This document shows positions 25,827 to 35,007 of a stretch of DNA of 64,000 bases, in pieces (within the stretch, counting starts at the first letter, position 1; each line of letters starts with the position of its first letter). Location of the stretch: contig CAZVPF010000006.1 of NCBI GenBank assembly GCA_964628195.1, forward strand, positions 62,001 to 126,000. Direction: 5' to 3'. The translations under genes and the position numbers were made by a program. This stretch comes from CAZVPF01 sp964628195. Its GTDB lineage: Bacteria; Planctomycetota; Phycisphaerae; Sedimentisphaerales; Anaerohalosphaeraceae. The notes beneath the pieces were generated by a model, which saw nothing but the letters and a program-made list of their open reading frames with translations, made no database searches and had not been told where the DNA came from.

Positions 25827-26070
25827 GTTTCAAGAACTCCTTGTTTACTTAAATATATATTTCCTACTTAAATGGTTCGGAAACATTTTAACGTCTTCAA
25901 TGGGCACTTCAAGCTAAATAACCCCCGCTGCTTAGAAAGTGGATAAACACGGGCAAAACCCGCCAAACACCCTCTCTTATTAGAGCATTATAGCATGTAT
26001 ATCAAATTAAACAAATTTATACTTTTACGTAATACACTTTCTTTTGTTCACAAGGCACCGCATGGCGGTG

Positions 26071-27633
26071 TCATTTCGATTTCGAGGACAGGGCACCGGT
26101 TGGACAGTTTTGCACACATTCCCGCCCGCATTTTTGCAGTGCCTCATCCAGCCCCTTGCCGAACGGTGCGGCAATTTTGACATTAAACCCCCTGCCGATG
26201 AACGTCAGACCGTATTTCTCCTTATGACGCCCAGCCGTCTGTATGCACAACCCGCAACTGATACACTTACCCGGTTCGTAGATAATATCCGAATGCTGGT
26301 ATTTAACATCATAAACGGGCCGCTGTCCCCTGTATTGAGACGTCGATACCTGATACTGCCGGCTGTAGTGTCTAAGTTTGCAGGCATCGGGCTTTCGGCA
26401 ATCGCAGTGCAAACACCGCCCGGCCTCGTGCAGTGCTTTATCGGGGCCCAATTCACCGCTGTCAGGTTCCACTCTCTCATCGGCGCTGACCAGCTCCGTC
26501 ATCTTTTCAATTTCCTCGTCACTTAGCCTGCCCATTTTGCTGTTGAACGGTTTGACGGGGCCTGTAACTTCCCGCCCGGTTATGTATTGAAAAATCGCCT
26601 CGGCAGCTTCCTTACCGTCGGCGACAGAGCGCACCGCCAGTTTCCTTTTCCTTACAACATCACCGCCGGCAAAAACACCTTCCGCAGAGCTCTCATATGT
26701 CCCGGCCTTTACGCTTAGTTTGCCGTCTTTCATTTCAAATCCGCCAAGCAGCCTCTCGTTACCCTCCTGCGAACCTGACGCGATAAACACCGCGTCAAAC
26801 TTTTCACGCAATTCATTGAGCGGGACATCCGCGCCGACTTGAATACCTCCTTCGAATTCAACACCAGTGCCGAGTATAGTCGCAATCTCCTTATCGAGAA
26901 CCGCCTCACCGAGCCTTGTTCTTTCAACGCCGTACCGCAGCATTCCACCGGCAGAGTCGTTCTTGTCGAACACAGTACACGCCGCGCCGCGCTGTTTTAG
27001 ATAATACGCCGCCGAAAGACCCGCAGGACCTGCCCCGATTATCGCAACACGCTTGCCGGTATCCTCTGCACACTCCGGCATGTACGGCCGGCCGCTTTCA
27101 AGGTCGACGTCGGCGACATATCTTTTCAGCAGGCATATCGAAACCGCCTGGTCCCTGCTTTTTCGCCTGCATCCGTTCTCACAAGGGGCCGGGCAAATCC
27201 TTCCAAGCGCAGCAGGCAAGGCAATATCCTTTTTCACCACCTTCGCCGCCTCGTCAAGCCTGCCCGCCAAGATGAGCCTGATCATAAGCGGGATATTCAT
27301 ATTCGCCGGGCAGATAACCTGGCAAGGCCCCATGCAGTCGCCCAAATGGTCGCTAAGCAAAAGCTCCAGCGCGTTTTTTCTCGCCGTGACAACCTTTTCC
27401 GTTCCCGTCCGTACAGACATGCCGTTCTCCGCGGGATAACCGCACGCCGGTACAAGCCTGCTGCTTGCCTCAATCTCGACCACGCAAACCATGCAGCTCG
27501 TCGAAGCCTCAAAATCTTTCAAAAAGCAAAGCGTCGGTATCTCGATCCCCAGTGCCCGTGCAGCGTCAAGTATCGTCGCGCCTTTTTGCACCTTGACAGT
27601 CGCACCGTCAATTGTAAGGGTTATCATACTCAT
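26071..27633 (-). CDS. [2Fe-2S]/FAD (GltD-like) oxidoreductase subunit lacking the NAD(P)H domain
   Basis: About 520 residues. The start at 27633 overlaps the previous stop as ATGA. Residues 1-75 are a plant-type [2Fe-2S] domain (LCFLKDFE, then C-x2-C and a later Cys). Next come [4Fe-4S] motifs of the NuoG/GltD N-terminal kind (CMGPCQVIC, CPAPCENGC), then an FAD Rossmann domain (GAGPAGLSAAYYL, GGMLRYGV). In GltD and NfnB the FAD domain is interrupted by an NAD(P)H-binding Rossmann domain of about 140 residues. Here FIASGSQ is followed almost at once by the closing VFAGGDVV segment, so that domain is missing. The C-terminus adds further ferredoxin-type Cys (CISCGLC, CVQNC). It is a likely electron-relay or bifurcation subunit paired with the NuoEF-like protein. 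Confidence 0.83.
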   Translation of the reverse strand: MSMITLTIDGATVKVQKGATILDAARALGIEIPTLCFLKDFEASTSCMVCVVEIEASSRLVPACGYPAENGMSVRTGTEKVVTARKNALELLLSDHLGDCMGPCQVICPANMNIPLMIRLILAGRLDEAAKVVKKDIALPAALGRICPAPCENGCRRKSRDQAVSICLLKRYVADVDLESGRPYMPECAEDTGKRVAIIGAGPAGLSAAYYLKQRGAACTVFDKNDSAGGMLRYGVERTRLGEAVLDKEIATILGTGVEFEGGIQVGADVPLNELREKFDAVFIASGSQEGNERLLGGFEMKDGKLSVKAGTYESSAEGVFAGGDVVRKRKLAVRSVADGKEAAEAIFQYITGREVTGPVKPFNSKMGRLSDEEIEKMTELVSADERVEPDSGELGPDKALHEAGRCLHCDCRKPDACKLRHYSRQYQVSTSQYRGQRPVYDVKYQHSDIIYEPGKCISCGLCIQTAGRHKEKYGLTFIGRGFNVKIAAPFGKGLDEALQKCGRECVQNCPTGALSSKSK

Positions 27634-29987
27634 TCCACCACCACCGCCTTTGCCGGGCATACATTCCTGCACGTCCCGCACTTAACACACTCCTGCTGGT
27701 CAATCACGTGCTTTTCATAAGGTAGCGGCTCGATAGCGTTCACCGGGCAGTGAGTCGCGCAGATAGTGCATCCGATACAGTCATCCGTTATGCGGTAACT
27801 TATCAGCGCCGGGCACTTTTTCGCCGGGCACCTGCCTTGGATATGCGCCTCGTATTCGTCCCTGAAATGCTGAATGGTTGACAGCACCGGGTTTGGCGCC
27901 GTCCTGCCCAGCCCGCACAGGCTGGCAGTTTGGATATACTCAGCGAGTTCGATAAGCTTTTCTACATCACCCTTTCTGCCGTTTCCTTCGCAGAGCCTTT
28001 CGAGTATCTCCAGCATCCTGCGTGTGCCAACCCTGCACGGCGTGCACTTGCCGCACGACTGCTCCTGCGTGAACTCAAGAAAATACCTTGCGATGTCGAC
28101 CATGCAGTCCGTCTCATCCAGCACTACGAGCCCCCCGGATCCCATTATCGCCCCTGCCTGGTTAAGCGACTCGTAATCTATCGGAGTATCAGCCATCTCA
28201 GCAGGAATGCACCCACCGCTCGGCCCGCCGACCTGCACAGCCTTAAACTTCAGATCATCCGAAATGCCGGCCCCTATCTGCTCGACTATCTGCCGGATCG
28301 TGATACCCATCGGCACCTCTATAAGCCCGCCGTTTTTTACTTTGCCGGCCAGTGCGAAAACTTTCGTTCCCTTGCTCCGGCCGCTGCCAAGGCCGGCAAA
28401 ACTTTCCGCACCTTGTCTCAAAATCCACGGCACAGAGGTATAAGTTTCCACGTTATTGATTAGCGTCGGCTTGGACCACAGGCCGCTTTCGCTCGGGTAG
28501 GGCGGCCTAATACGCGGCATTGCCCTGCGGCCCTCGATGCTCGCAATAAGCGAAGTCTCCTCGCCGCAAACAAAAGCCCCCGCACCGGGAACGATGGTTA
28601 TATCGAACGAAAACCCCGAACCCTGAATATTCTCACCGAGCAAGTTGTGCTCTTTGCAAATCGTTATAGCCCGTGATATCCTCTCCGAAGCAAGCGGATA
28701 TTCGGCCCGGATATAAAAATAACCGTGCGAAGCGTTTATCGTATACGCGGCAATGATTATCCCCTCCAGCACCCTGAACGGGTAAGACTCCATCAGCATC
28801 CTGTCCATGAACGCACCCGGGTCGCCCTCGTCGCCGTTACAGACGATAAACTTTTCACTCGCCTCCTGCGAGCGAACCGCTGACCACTTGAGATAGCTCG
28901 GAAAACCCGCCCCGCCTCTGCCGCGAAGACCGCTTGCCTTTATCCGCTCGATTATCTCATCAGGGCCAAGCCTAAGCCTGCCTACACATTTTTCAAGAGC
29001 CTCGAACCCGCCGCTGCTGCGGTATTCCTCAATGTCCATAGGGTCGGCAGAACCGCAGTTTTCAGTCGCGATATGCTTCTGCCCGGAAAGAAAACCCGAC
29101 ACCACCGGGTCACGGTAATCCACCGGGTATCGCACAATATCCGCCGTAAGGGCATCGTTGAACAGCCTGTCGATAAACATAGAAGTGCCGTTGACAATGC
29201 GATTCATAAAGCCAGGCGGCTTAAAATGCTTAAACAGAATGGCCCTGACATCCCCCGGCTGCACTTTCGTATAAAGTGTCTTGCTCCCCTGCGGTGTAAC
29301 AATCTCCATAACAGGGTCCTGCGAACACATACCCGCACAGCCGACGGTCTTGACCTCGGCATTTATACCTGTCCGCTGCAGCGTGTCATAAACCGCATCT
29401 CTTACCCTCTCGCCGCCCATCGCCACGCAGCACGAAGCAAGCCCGACCCTGACCTGTCCCTGCAACGGGCCTTTCACCTTCCCGGTTTGTTTTTGACTGC
29501 TTTTGCTCTTTTTTTGATACCGCAAAAAGTTATCGATAACCTCGCCCACTCTTTCAGGGGTTACATGGCCGTAAATAACATCGCCTACCTGCACCGCCAG
29601 CGCCAGTGAACAGCATCCAAGACATGCGACCTTTCGCACCGTAAATTTCCTGTCGGCATCGGTGTCACTGTCGGCGCCGATATCAAGCCGTCTCTTGAAC
29701 GCGTCATAAACACCCGCGGCACCTTTAACATGACAGGCAGTACCCACGCACACGTTAATATCAAACTGCCCTGCGGGGGTGAACCTGAATATATCGTAAA
29801 AGCTCGAAACACCCATAATCTCGGCAGGCGTTATCCCTGTTTGCGAGCACAAGTATTCGAGAACATGCTCGGGCAGATACCTGAAATGCCCCTGCACGCG
29901 GTAAAGCATCTCCAGGATGCCGCTTTGCCCGGTACCCATTTCTCTGACAAGGCTGTCAATAAATTGTCTTTCTTCTTCGTTTACCAT
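27630..29987 (-). CDS. NuoE-NuoF fusion NADH-oxidising subunit (HydB/NuoF-like)
   Basis: A 785-residue fusion. Residues 1-165 are NuoE-like with [2Fe-2S] ligands VCVGTAC and ACLGCC. A second thioredoxin-like [2Fe-2S] segment follows (LASCC and GCAGMCSQD, about 180-260). The NuoF core then has GLRGRGGAGFP and CNGDEGDPGAF for FMN and NADH, FVCGEETSL, and the N3 cluster Cys (SCGKCTPC and SLCGLG). The tail carries two [4Fe-4S] motifs (CIGCTICATHC and CVKCGTCRNVC). This is the diaphorase module of bifurcating hydrogenases, formate dehydrogenases and Stn-type transhydrogenases. No hydrogenase or formate dehydrogenase gene is nearby. It is 8 bp after the PQQ-like membrane protein gene. Confidence 0.9.
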   Translation of the reverse strand: MVNEEERQFIDSLVREMGTGQSGILEMLYRVQGHFRYLPEHVLEYLCSQTGITPAEIMGVSSFYDIFRFTPAGQFDINVCVGTACHVKGAAGVYDAFKRRLDIGADSDTDADRKFTVRKVACLGCCSLALAVQVGDVIYGHVTPERVGEVIDNFLRYQKKSKSSQKQTGKVKGPLQGQVRVGLASCCVAMGGERVRDAVYDTLQRTGINAEVKTVGCAGMCSQDPVMEIVTPQGSKTLYTKVQPGDVRAILFKHFKPPGFMNRIVNGTSMFIDRLFNDALTADIVRYPVDYRDPVVSGFLSGQKHIATENCGSADPMDIEEYRSSGGFEALEKCVGRLRLGPDEIIERIKASGLRGRGGAGFPSYLKWSAVRSQEASEKFIVCNGDEGDPGAFMDRMLMESYPFRVLEGIIIAAYTINASHGYFYIRAEYPLASERISRAITICKEHNLLGENIQGSGFSFDITIVPGAGAFVCGEETSLIASIEGRRAMPRIRPPYPSESGLWSKPTLINNVETYTSVPWILRQGAESFAGLGSGRSKGTKVFALAGKVKNGGLIEVPMGITIRQIVEQIGAGISDDLKFKAVQVGGPSGGCIPAEMADTPIDYESLNQAGAIMGSGGLVVLDETDCMVDIARYFLEFTQEQSCGKCTPCRVGTRRMLEILERLCEGNGRKGDVEKLIELAEYIQTASLCGLGRTAPNPVLSTIQHFRDEYEAHIQGRCPAKKCPALISYRITDDCIGCTICATHCPVNAIEPLPYEKHVIDQQECVKCGTCRNVCPAKAVVVE

Positions 29988-29995
29988 CTATTCCG

Positions 29996-31756
29996 TTATT
30001 CCGTTTCGCCGATACAATACAAATGGCCTTTTGTTCTGATTATCATTTTGCCGTCAACAAATGCGGGACACGCATACGCACCCTCTTCAAGAGTGCATTC
30101 ATTCAACTGCTTATATTCACTGCCGGGCTCAATAATATAAGATTTACCCTCGGCCCCGATAAGAAAAATCTTATCTCCCACCAGGCTCGGCGACGCCTGG
30201 AAACTTGTCCCCATTTCATGCTCCCAGATTTTCTCGCCGGTCTTTATGTCAATACAGGTCAAAGTCCCGTAAGTCTGCATAAGGTAAATCCTCTGTCCGT
30301 CGCTCAGCGGCGAGCAAATATCCGGCAGCCCCTCATAAGTCGTCCACGCCACGTGCGTCTCGGTTATATCCCCCCTGCCGGTCGGTTTTATCGCCAGCAT
30401 CTGGTCATAAGGCGAAAGACATATCGCGTACCCCGCTGAGTATATCGGCGTAGCAGCCGCATCTGCGCCTATTCCCCTGACCCGCCATATCTCCGTCATG
30501 TCCTCCGGGTTGTAAGCTATCGCGTAAGGCTCGGCGACCGTTATCAACTGCCGGTTTTTTTCCTGCCCGCGCTGGGCCGGCGAACCTTCCAGCCCCGCAT
30601 CAACTTCCACAACCACCGGGCTTGCCCACGACGAACCGACAGGACGGTCCACCTGCTTTACTATTGCCCCGGTAAGCCCGTCGAGTACGATAAGTTTCGA
30701 CTTCCCCTCGCCGGCCATTCCCTGGTCAAACTGCACGATAACATTCTTTTCGTAAACTTCAAGCGAGCTTGCATACCCGTAAATGCTCTCCGGCACAGCT
30801 AAAAATTTATGCCATATCATCCTGCCTTGCATGTCAAACCCCGCGACGTCGCCGGTGGCGAATATAGCAAACACATGCAGCCCGTTACTGACCATTGTAG
30901 GCGCCGCATAACCCGTGTCCTCCATCACCTCAACATCCTCTGTAGTCCCTGACGGCACAGGCGAAGCCCAGTTCAGCGTGCCTGTTTCAAGGTCGTAACA
31001 GAAAACCTTAAGCTCCCTGGGTCCCTCGGCCCCGGAAAGAAAAACCCTGTCCTCCCACACGACAGGCGAATTATAACCCCCCAGGGGCACTTCGCTTTTC
31101 CATAAAATATTCTTTTTCTCGGCCTCGTTCCAATAATGCGGAATATTCGTGTACCTGCTTATGCCCGCACCTTCCGGCCCGCGGAAACTAACCCAGTTCT
31201 TATCAAGCTTCTCCGGCGGAGGATACTTGCTCACATCCCCGGTCTGGTCTTCACCGCCGGTATTTAAACCCGGGTAAAAAATCGTCATGCCGGCAATTAA
31301 AAGCAGCACAACCGCCAGCACCCCGCGCGAAAGATACGTCTGCAAAACCTGCCGTCTCTCTTCGCCCGAACCCTTTGCCGGCGGCTTGTAATGCTTATCC
31401 AGCGAAAGATAAAACTGCAAACTTATCACAAACAGGATTATCCCGATAAAAAGATAAATCGTGGTCATGCCCGCAAACTCTGTTTTATAAAGGCTGAACT
31501 GTCGAACCTCGACATCGAGCCTGCGTATCTCCTCGAGCAGCCGCTCGTCGTTCGGCCTTTCCGCAAGCTGCAGTTTCAGCATCTCCAGCCTTTCGCTTTT
31601 CAGCGGGTAGACCGCGTTGCTCCTGACATAATTAACACTTAGCATCGTAAGAAGTATAAGCGAAAATATGCCCGTAACCACCGCTGTGCCAAGCGCAGCC
31701 TGTCTCCACGGATTCGGCGTTTTTGTCTCGCTGCTCATATTCTCCTTTTCAGCCAT
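29996..31756 (-). CDS. Membrane-anchored PQQ-like beta-propeller protein
   Basis: About 586 residues; ATG at 31756 after GGGAG is preferred to a GTG six bases earlier. Two transmembrane helices near the N-terminus (about 20-45 and 100-120) flank a short coil region (residues 55-90), and a third helix lies at about 150-170. The C-terminal 400 residues are an eight-bladed PQQ-like propeller starting with WVSFRGPEGAGIS, predicted to lie outside the membrane. It overlaps the polyferredoxin gene by 8 bp and precedes the NuoEF gene by 8 bp. A structural or redox role in the same membrane complex is inferred. Confidence 0.78.
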   Translation of the reverse strand: MAEKENMSSETKTPNPWRQAALGTAVVTGIFSLILLTMLSVNYVRSNAVYPLKSERLEMLKLQLAERPNDERLLEEIRRLDVEVRQFSLYKTEFAGMTTIYLFIGIILFVISLQFYLSLDKHYKPPAKGSGEERRQVLQTYLSRGVLAVVLLLIAGMTIFYPGLNTGGEDQTGDVSKYPPPEKLDKNWVSFRGPEGAGISRYTNIPHYWNEAEKKNILWKSEVPLGGYNSPVVWEDRVFLSGAEGPRELKVFCYDLETGTLNWASPVPSGTTEDVEVMEDTGYAAPTMVSNGLHVFAIFATGDVAGFDMQGRMIWHKFLAVPESIYGYASSLEVYEKNVIVQFDQGMAGEGKSKLIVLDGLTGAIVKQVDRPVGSSWASPVVVEVDAGLEGSPAQRGQEKNRQLITVAEPYAIAYNPEDMTEIWRVRGIGADAAATPIYSAGYAICLSPYDQMLAIKPTGRGDITETHVAWTTYEGLPDICSPLSDGQRIYLMQTYGTLTCIDIKTGEKIWEHEMGTSFQASPSLVGDKIFLIGAEGKSYIIEPGSEYKQLNECTLEEGAYACPAFVDGKMIIRTKGHLYCIGETE

Positions 31757-33095
31757 TTTCACTCCCGATGTTTTTTTCGCCGTTGTTATCCCTCACGTTT
31801 TTGCCCCTGGCCTCAAGGGCATGCTGCCTCGGGCAATATTCATAACACCTCCCGCAGGCCAAACACGATGCCGCGTCAGCCCTGTACTCGTCCCGCCTTT
31901 TCTGTATCGAATGGTTTACAAGTTTCATTCCCGCGACAAAGCCGACAAACAGCCCCGCGAACCATGCCCCGGTTCTGAACTGCTCCTTAATTGCGTCTGC
32001 TTGTGAGTAAAGCTGCTCCCTGGTCCGCCCGGATTCGCGAAAGGCCTTGCTTGCGTCACTCGGCTCGGTAACGGCCCCGGTCTGCTCCTGCCTTATCTGC
32101 TCTGCGAGACTGACATGCGGATTAGCACCAGCCATGACCGGTGACAGCCTCGAGAAAATATAACCACCCAACAACGTAACCGCGGGCAATAAAATTATCG
32201 AAACCACCAGCAGCTTCTTACGAAACCCGTATCCCTCCTCGGGCCACGGTTCTGTCGGTTTTTCGATCGCATTAAAAGGACACGCATCCTCGCACAGCCT
32301 GCACTTAATGCACTCGTCGGGCGTGATGCTGACTTTGTGCGAGGAAAACCGCGACAACTGCCGAAGTATTACACCATACGGACACAAAAACCTGCAATAC
32401 GGCCTTGCAACAAACGCCGCGATAACCAGGAAAGACACCCCCAGCACGATCATGTTGAAAAGCCCGGAGAACCTGAAAAATGCGATAAAAGGGTCGTACC
32501 TGCATATCAAAAACGCGCTTCCCGTCGCCGCGAACAGAACCGCAAGGGCAAGATACGTATAAGCCAGCATCCGCAGCGGGCTTTCCAGCCAAACCGGAAC
32601 CTTAACAGGCCGTACCAGCACAAAATCCTGTATCGCGCCAAGGGGGCACACGCTGCCGCAAAAGACCCTGCCGAAAAACAAACATATCACAAGCGGTGCC
32701 AGGAAAAATATTATTACCGTCAGGGGGATAACATAACCTCCGTCAAAAATTGACAGCGACGCGTTCTGTATCGCCCCGATAGAACAGACGCACCCCATCC
32801 GGATGAATCCGAAATAAATAAGCGAGAATATCATCAGCGAATATATCCACTTCCGCGAGCGTTTGCGAAAAACCAGCCACGCCCCAACAACAAGTGCGGC
32901 AATCAAAACAAAGCTGTCGAGATACTCGAAGACATCACCCCTCGGCTGACTTTCCCGGACATAATCCACCGAAGGCATAACGTAATCCGACTCCACAAAA
33001 TCAGGCGTCGGAAACCTTTCCACACCCGAAACATTCGGGCATAGAAAAAACGCTGCCGCAATAACAACTGCCGATAAATAAAGCCACTTACTCAT
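31749..33095 (-). CDS. NapH/NosR-like membrane polyferredoxin
   Basis: A 448-residue inner-membrane protein with a signal-like first helix and five or six further helices. Between helices are the motifs FCGSVCPLGAIQD and YCRFLCPYGVIL, typical of NapH/NosR/CcoG-type proteins. A soluble part carries CIKCRLCEDACPFNAI, and another ferredoxin-like motif, CLACGRCYEYCP, is near the C-terminus. Such proteins carry electrons between quinol or cytoplasmic donors and periplasmic acceptors. It overlaps the Tat ferredoxin gene by 8 bp, consistent with a NapGH-like pair. No nitrate or nitrous oxide reductase accompanies it. Confidence 0.85.
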   Translation of the reverse strand: MSKWLYLSAVVIAAAFFLCPNVSGVERFPTPDFVESDYVMPSVDYVRESQPRGDVFEYLDSFVLIAALVVGAWLVFRKRSRKWIYSLMIFSLIYFGFIRMGCVCSIGAIQNASLSIFDGGYVIPLTVIIFFLAPLVICLFFGRVFCGSVCPLGAIQDFVLVRPVKVPVWLESPLRMLAYTYLALAVLFAATGSAFLICRYDPFIAFFRFSGLFNMIVLGVSFLVIAAFVARPYCRFLCPYGVILRQLSRFSSHKVSITPDECIKCRLCEDACPFNAIEKPTEPWPEEGYGFRKKLLVVSIILLPAVTLLGGYIFSRLSPVMAGANPHVSLAEQIRQEQTGAVTEPSDASKAFRESGRTREQLYSQADAIKEQFRTGAWFAGLFVGFVAGMKLVNHSIQKRRDEYRADAASCLACGRCYEYCPRQHALEARGKNVRDNNGEKNIGSENG

Positions 33096-33702
33096 CTGGG
33101 CCTTTCGACTTATCCGCAGCCGTCTGCTCCGGCCCGGCGACCGTTTTAATTATATACGGCTGGTCGACCGGAACCTTCCGAAACGCCCCCGAGGGACACG
33201 CCGCCGCGATAGAGCACTCGTTACAGTTCAAACATCGATCATGTTTAACCTGCAAAAAAAGTGAACCGTTCCCAAACGCCGTACACCCCTTCACGCATTT
33301 GCCGCAGCCGATACAAAGCGGCTCGTCTATTTTATACTCATAATACGGATCCTCTACGAAGGTCCGCACGATAGCACCGGCCGGGCAAAGCTGGTTCTCG
33401 GCGCCGGTGTCAAGCCGCCGCGGTTCGGGGTCGAAAAAACCGGTGCAAAGATCGCAATACCCGCACATCGCGTAAGCATGAACACATTTGACCGCGGACT
33501 CCGAAAGCACGCAATGCGTCGCGCACCTGCCGCATGCGATACACTTATACGGGTCGAGCTGCCAGACCCAGCCCTTGCCCTTCGCATTAACAGCAAGCAG
33601 CACACCGGCTCCTGCAACGGCCAGGCCCGAAACCCCCAGGCCCGTTCTGCCGAACAACTGCCTTCGCGTCAGCTTTTCATTATTCTGTTTATCTTTGCCC
33701 AT
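33088..33702 (-). CDS. Tat-exported multi-cluster ferredoxin (NapG-like)
   Basis: A 204-residue protein with a twin-arginine signal (TRRQLFGRTG, residues 12-21, then a hydrophobic stretch). It has at least three or four ferredoxin-type Cys groups: CIACGRCATHC, CGYCDLC, CIGCGKCVKGC and CLNCNECSIAAACP. This resembles NapG and HybA-type subunits that sit on the outer face of the membrane and take electrons from a polytopic partner. The partner would be the NapH/NosR-like protein encoded by the overlapping next gene. The unusual AAACP spacing in the last motif may alter the cluster. Confidence 0.85.
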   Translation of the reverse strand: MGKDKQNNEKLTRRQLFGRTGLGVSGLAVAGAGVLLAVNAKGKGWVWQLDPYKCIACGRCATHCVLSESAVKCVHAYAMCGYCDLCTGFFDPEPRRLDTGAENQLCPAGAIVRTFVEDPYYEYKIDEPLCIGCGKCVKGCTAFGNGSLFLQVKHDRCLNCNECSIAAACPSGAFRKVPVDQPYIIKTVAGPEQTAADKSKGPDE

Positions 33703-33703
33703 A

Positions 33704-33952
33704 TTATCGACCCTGGTTTTTCTTTTCAGCTAAAACCTTTTTTCGCGAAAGCGCCTGCGGCAGGCCGCATTTTTCATAGACCCCGCAATTCGAGCATATC
33801 CCATCGGCAATGCAGCTTTTGACAGCCCCGGCTGTCGCACCGGTTTTTTTTATGCCCATCTTATATCCCGCTGCACCAATCAATGCGAGTATCGAATACC
33901 TCGAACCGGCTATTAAAGCGCTTCTTCTGTTTTTATCTGTTTTCCTGCTCAT
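33704..33952 (-). CDS. Unknown small Cys-motif protein of the redox operon
   Basis: An 82-residue protein I do not recognise. A basic N-terminus is followed by a hydrophobic stretch (about 15-30, possible membrane anchor). Then comes a compact Cys group with the spacing C-x5-C-x2-C-x5-C (positions about 47-63, containing CSNCGVYEKC). The C-terminus is basic. It begins 14 bp after the beta-propeller gene and ends one base before the Tat ferredoxin gene. A small Fe-S or metal-binding accessory subunit is plausible. Confidence 0.65.
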   Translation of the reverse strand: MSRKTDKNRRSALIAGSRYSILALIGAAGYKMGIKKTGATAGAVKSCIADGICSNCGVYEKCGLPQALSRKKVLAEKKNQGR

Positions 33953-33966
33953 AGTTTTAGCAACCC

Positions 33967-35001
33967 TTACTTCGGCACGAAAGACATTATACGGTTCTCG
34001 GCAATATCCAGTACGAATATCTTATCACCCAAAACAGCAACGTCAAAAAGCGTCTTTTTTGCGTCCTCAGGAAACTCGCTTAGTTTATACCCGTCATCGC
34101 TGTTCAACAACTGCTCCGGCCCGGCAACGACGCTTTCAAAGTTCCCGTCAATGTCATATATTTTTATCCGCGTCAGCCCTTTTTCTGCCGTCACGAACCT
34201 GCCGTCATCCAATATCGCAAAATTCACCGGGTTGCAGCACCCGCAAAAACCTTCGACCTCCGTCGAATACCCGCCCCAGTAAAACTCAAGATCGCCCCTG
34301 TAAGTATAGGCCTCTATCCTGTGCCTGCCCGGGTTTACCACCCTAAGCAAACCGTCATCCGCAACCGACAAATCAAAGTGCGGGCTCGGTATCGAAAATC
34401 CGGGTATATTCCGCTGTGGATTTTTCCTGCCTATCTCGTTTACAAGCTGCCCGGACTTATTGTACCGCAGCACTATCCTGCCGCCGGCATCTGCCACGAA
34501 GACATTATCCTTATCAACGGCAGTACTCGTAAAATACGCCCTGTCCTTATCGCCCTGATCGGCCCAATCCTCATAGGTCCCTGTTTGCAGATCGTAAACC
34601 CGCACAAAATCTTTCATACAAATATAAAGCTCGCTGCCGTCAACACAAAGCGCGGTAGGCTCGGTTTCAAAGCTCAAGCTATCAGCAAGCCCGCCGTCGG
34701 GGTCGAAAATCTTAATACTCTTATCCCCGGCGATGTATAATTGCCCTTCTCCGTCAACTGCTATTGCCCTTGACTCGGCGAATCCTGTCTCTGTCTGCTC
34801 ACCTGTCCGAACGTAGCTGATCAATTCAGCCGGTATCGCTTTAACATTGTCAACCGAATAGATATAATCGCCCGGAAGCTTTGTCTTTTCCCTGCCCGTC
34901 GCGTCAAACTTCACCACCGCTGTCACCGCCGCCGCAATGGCTGCAAAAATAACAATTCCGATTAAAACAGAAGAAATATTCTTTTTTTTATTCTCACTCA
35001 T
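33967..35001 (-). CDS. Membrane-anchored NHL/six-bladed beta-propeller protein
   Basis: A 344-residue protein with an N-terminal membrane anchor (IGIVIFAAIAAAVTAVV) and a six-bladed NHL-type propeller. Blade signatures are GEGQLYIAGDKSIKIFDPDG, DKDNVFVADAGGRIVLRY and similar, each with an aromatic or Asp-Gly turn. A CGCC group near residue 260 is unusual and might bind a metal or form a disulfide. NHL propellers usually bind proteins or ligands. It lies 6 bp after the PQQ-like gene upstream and 14 bp before the small Cys protein gene. Confidence 0.75.
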   Translation of the reverse strand: MSENKKKNISSVLIGIVIFAAIAAAVTAVVKFDATGREKTKLPGDYIYSVDNVKAIPAELISYVRTGEQTETGFAESRAIAVDGEGQLYIAGDKSIKIFDPDGGLADSLSFETEPTALCVDGSELYICMKDFVRVYDLQTGTYEDWADQGDKDRAYFTSTAVDKDNVFVADAGGRIVLRYNKSGQLVNEIGRKNPQRNIPGFSIPSPHFDLSVADDGLLRVVNPGRHRIEAYTYRGDLEFYWGGYSTEVEGFCGCCNPVNFAILDDGRFVTAEKGLTRIKIYDIDGNFESVVAGPEQLLNSDDGYKLSEFPEDAKKTLFDVAVLGDKIFVLDIAENRIMSFVPK

Positions 35002-35007
35002 TTAGTT

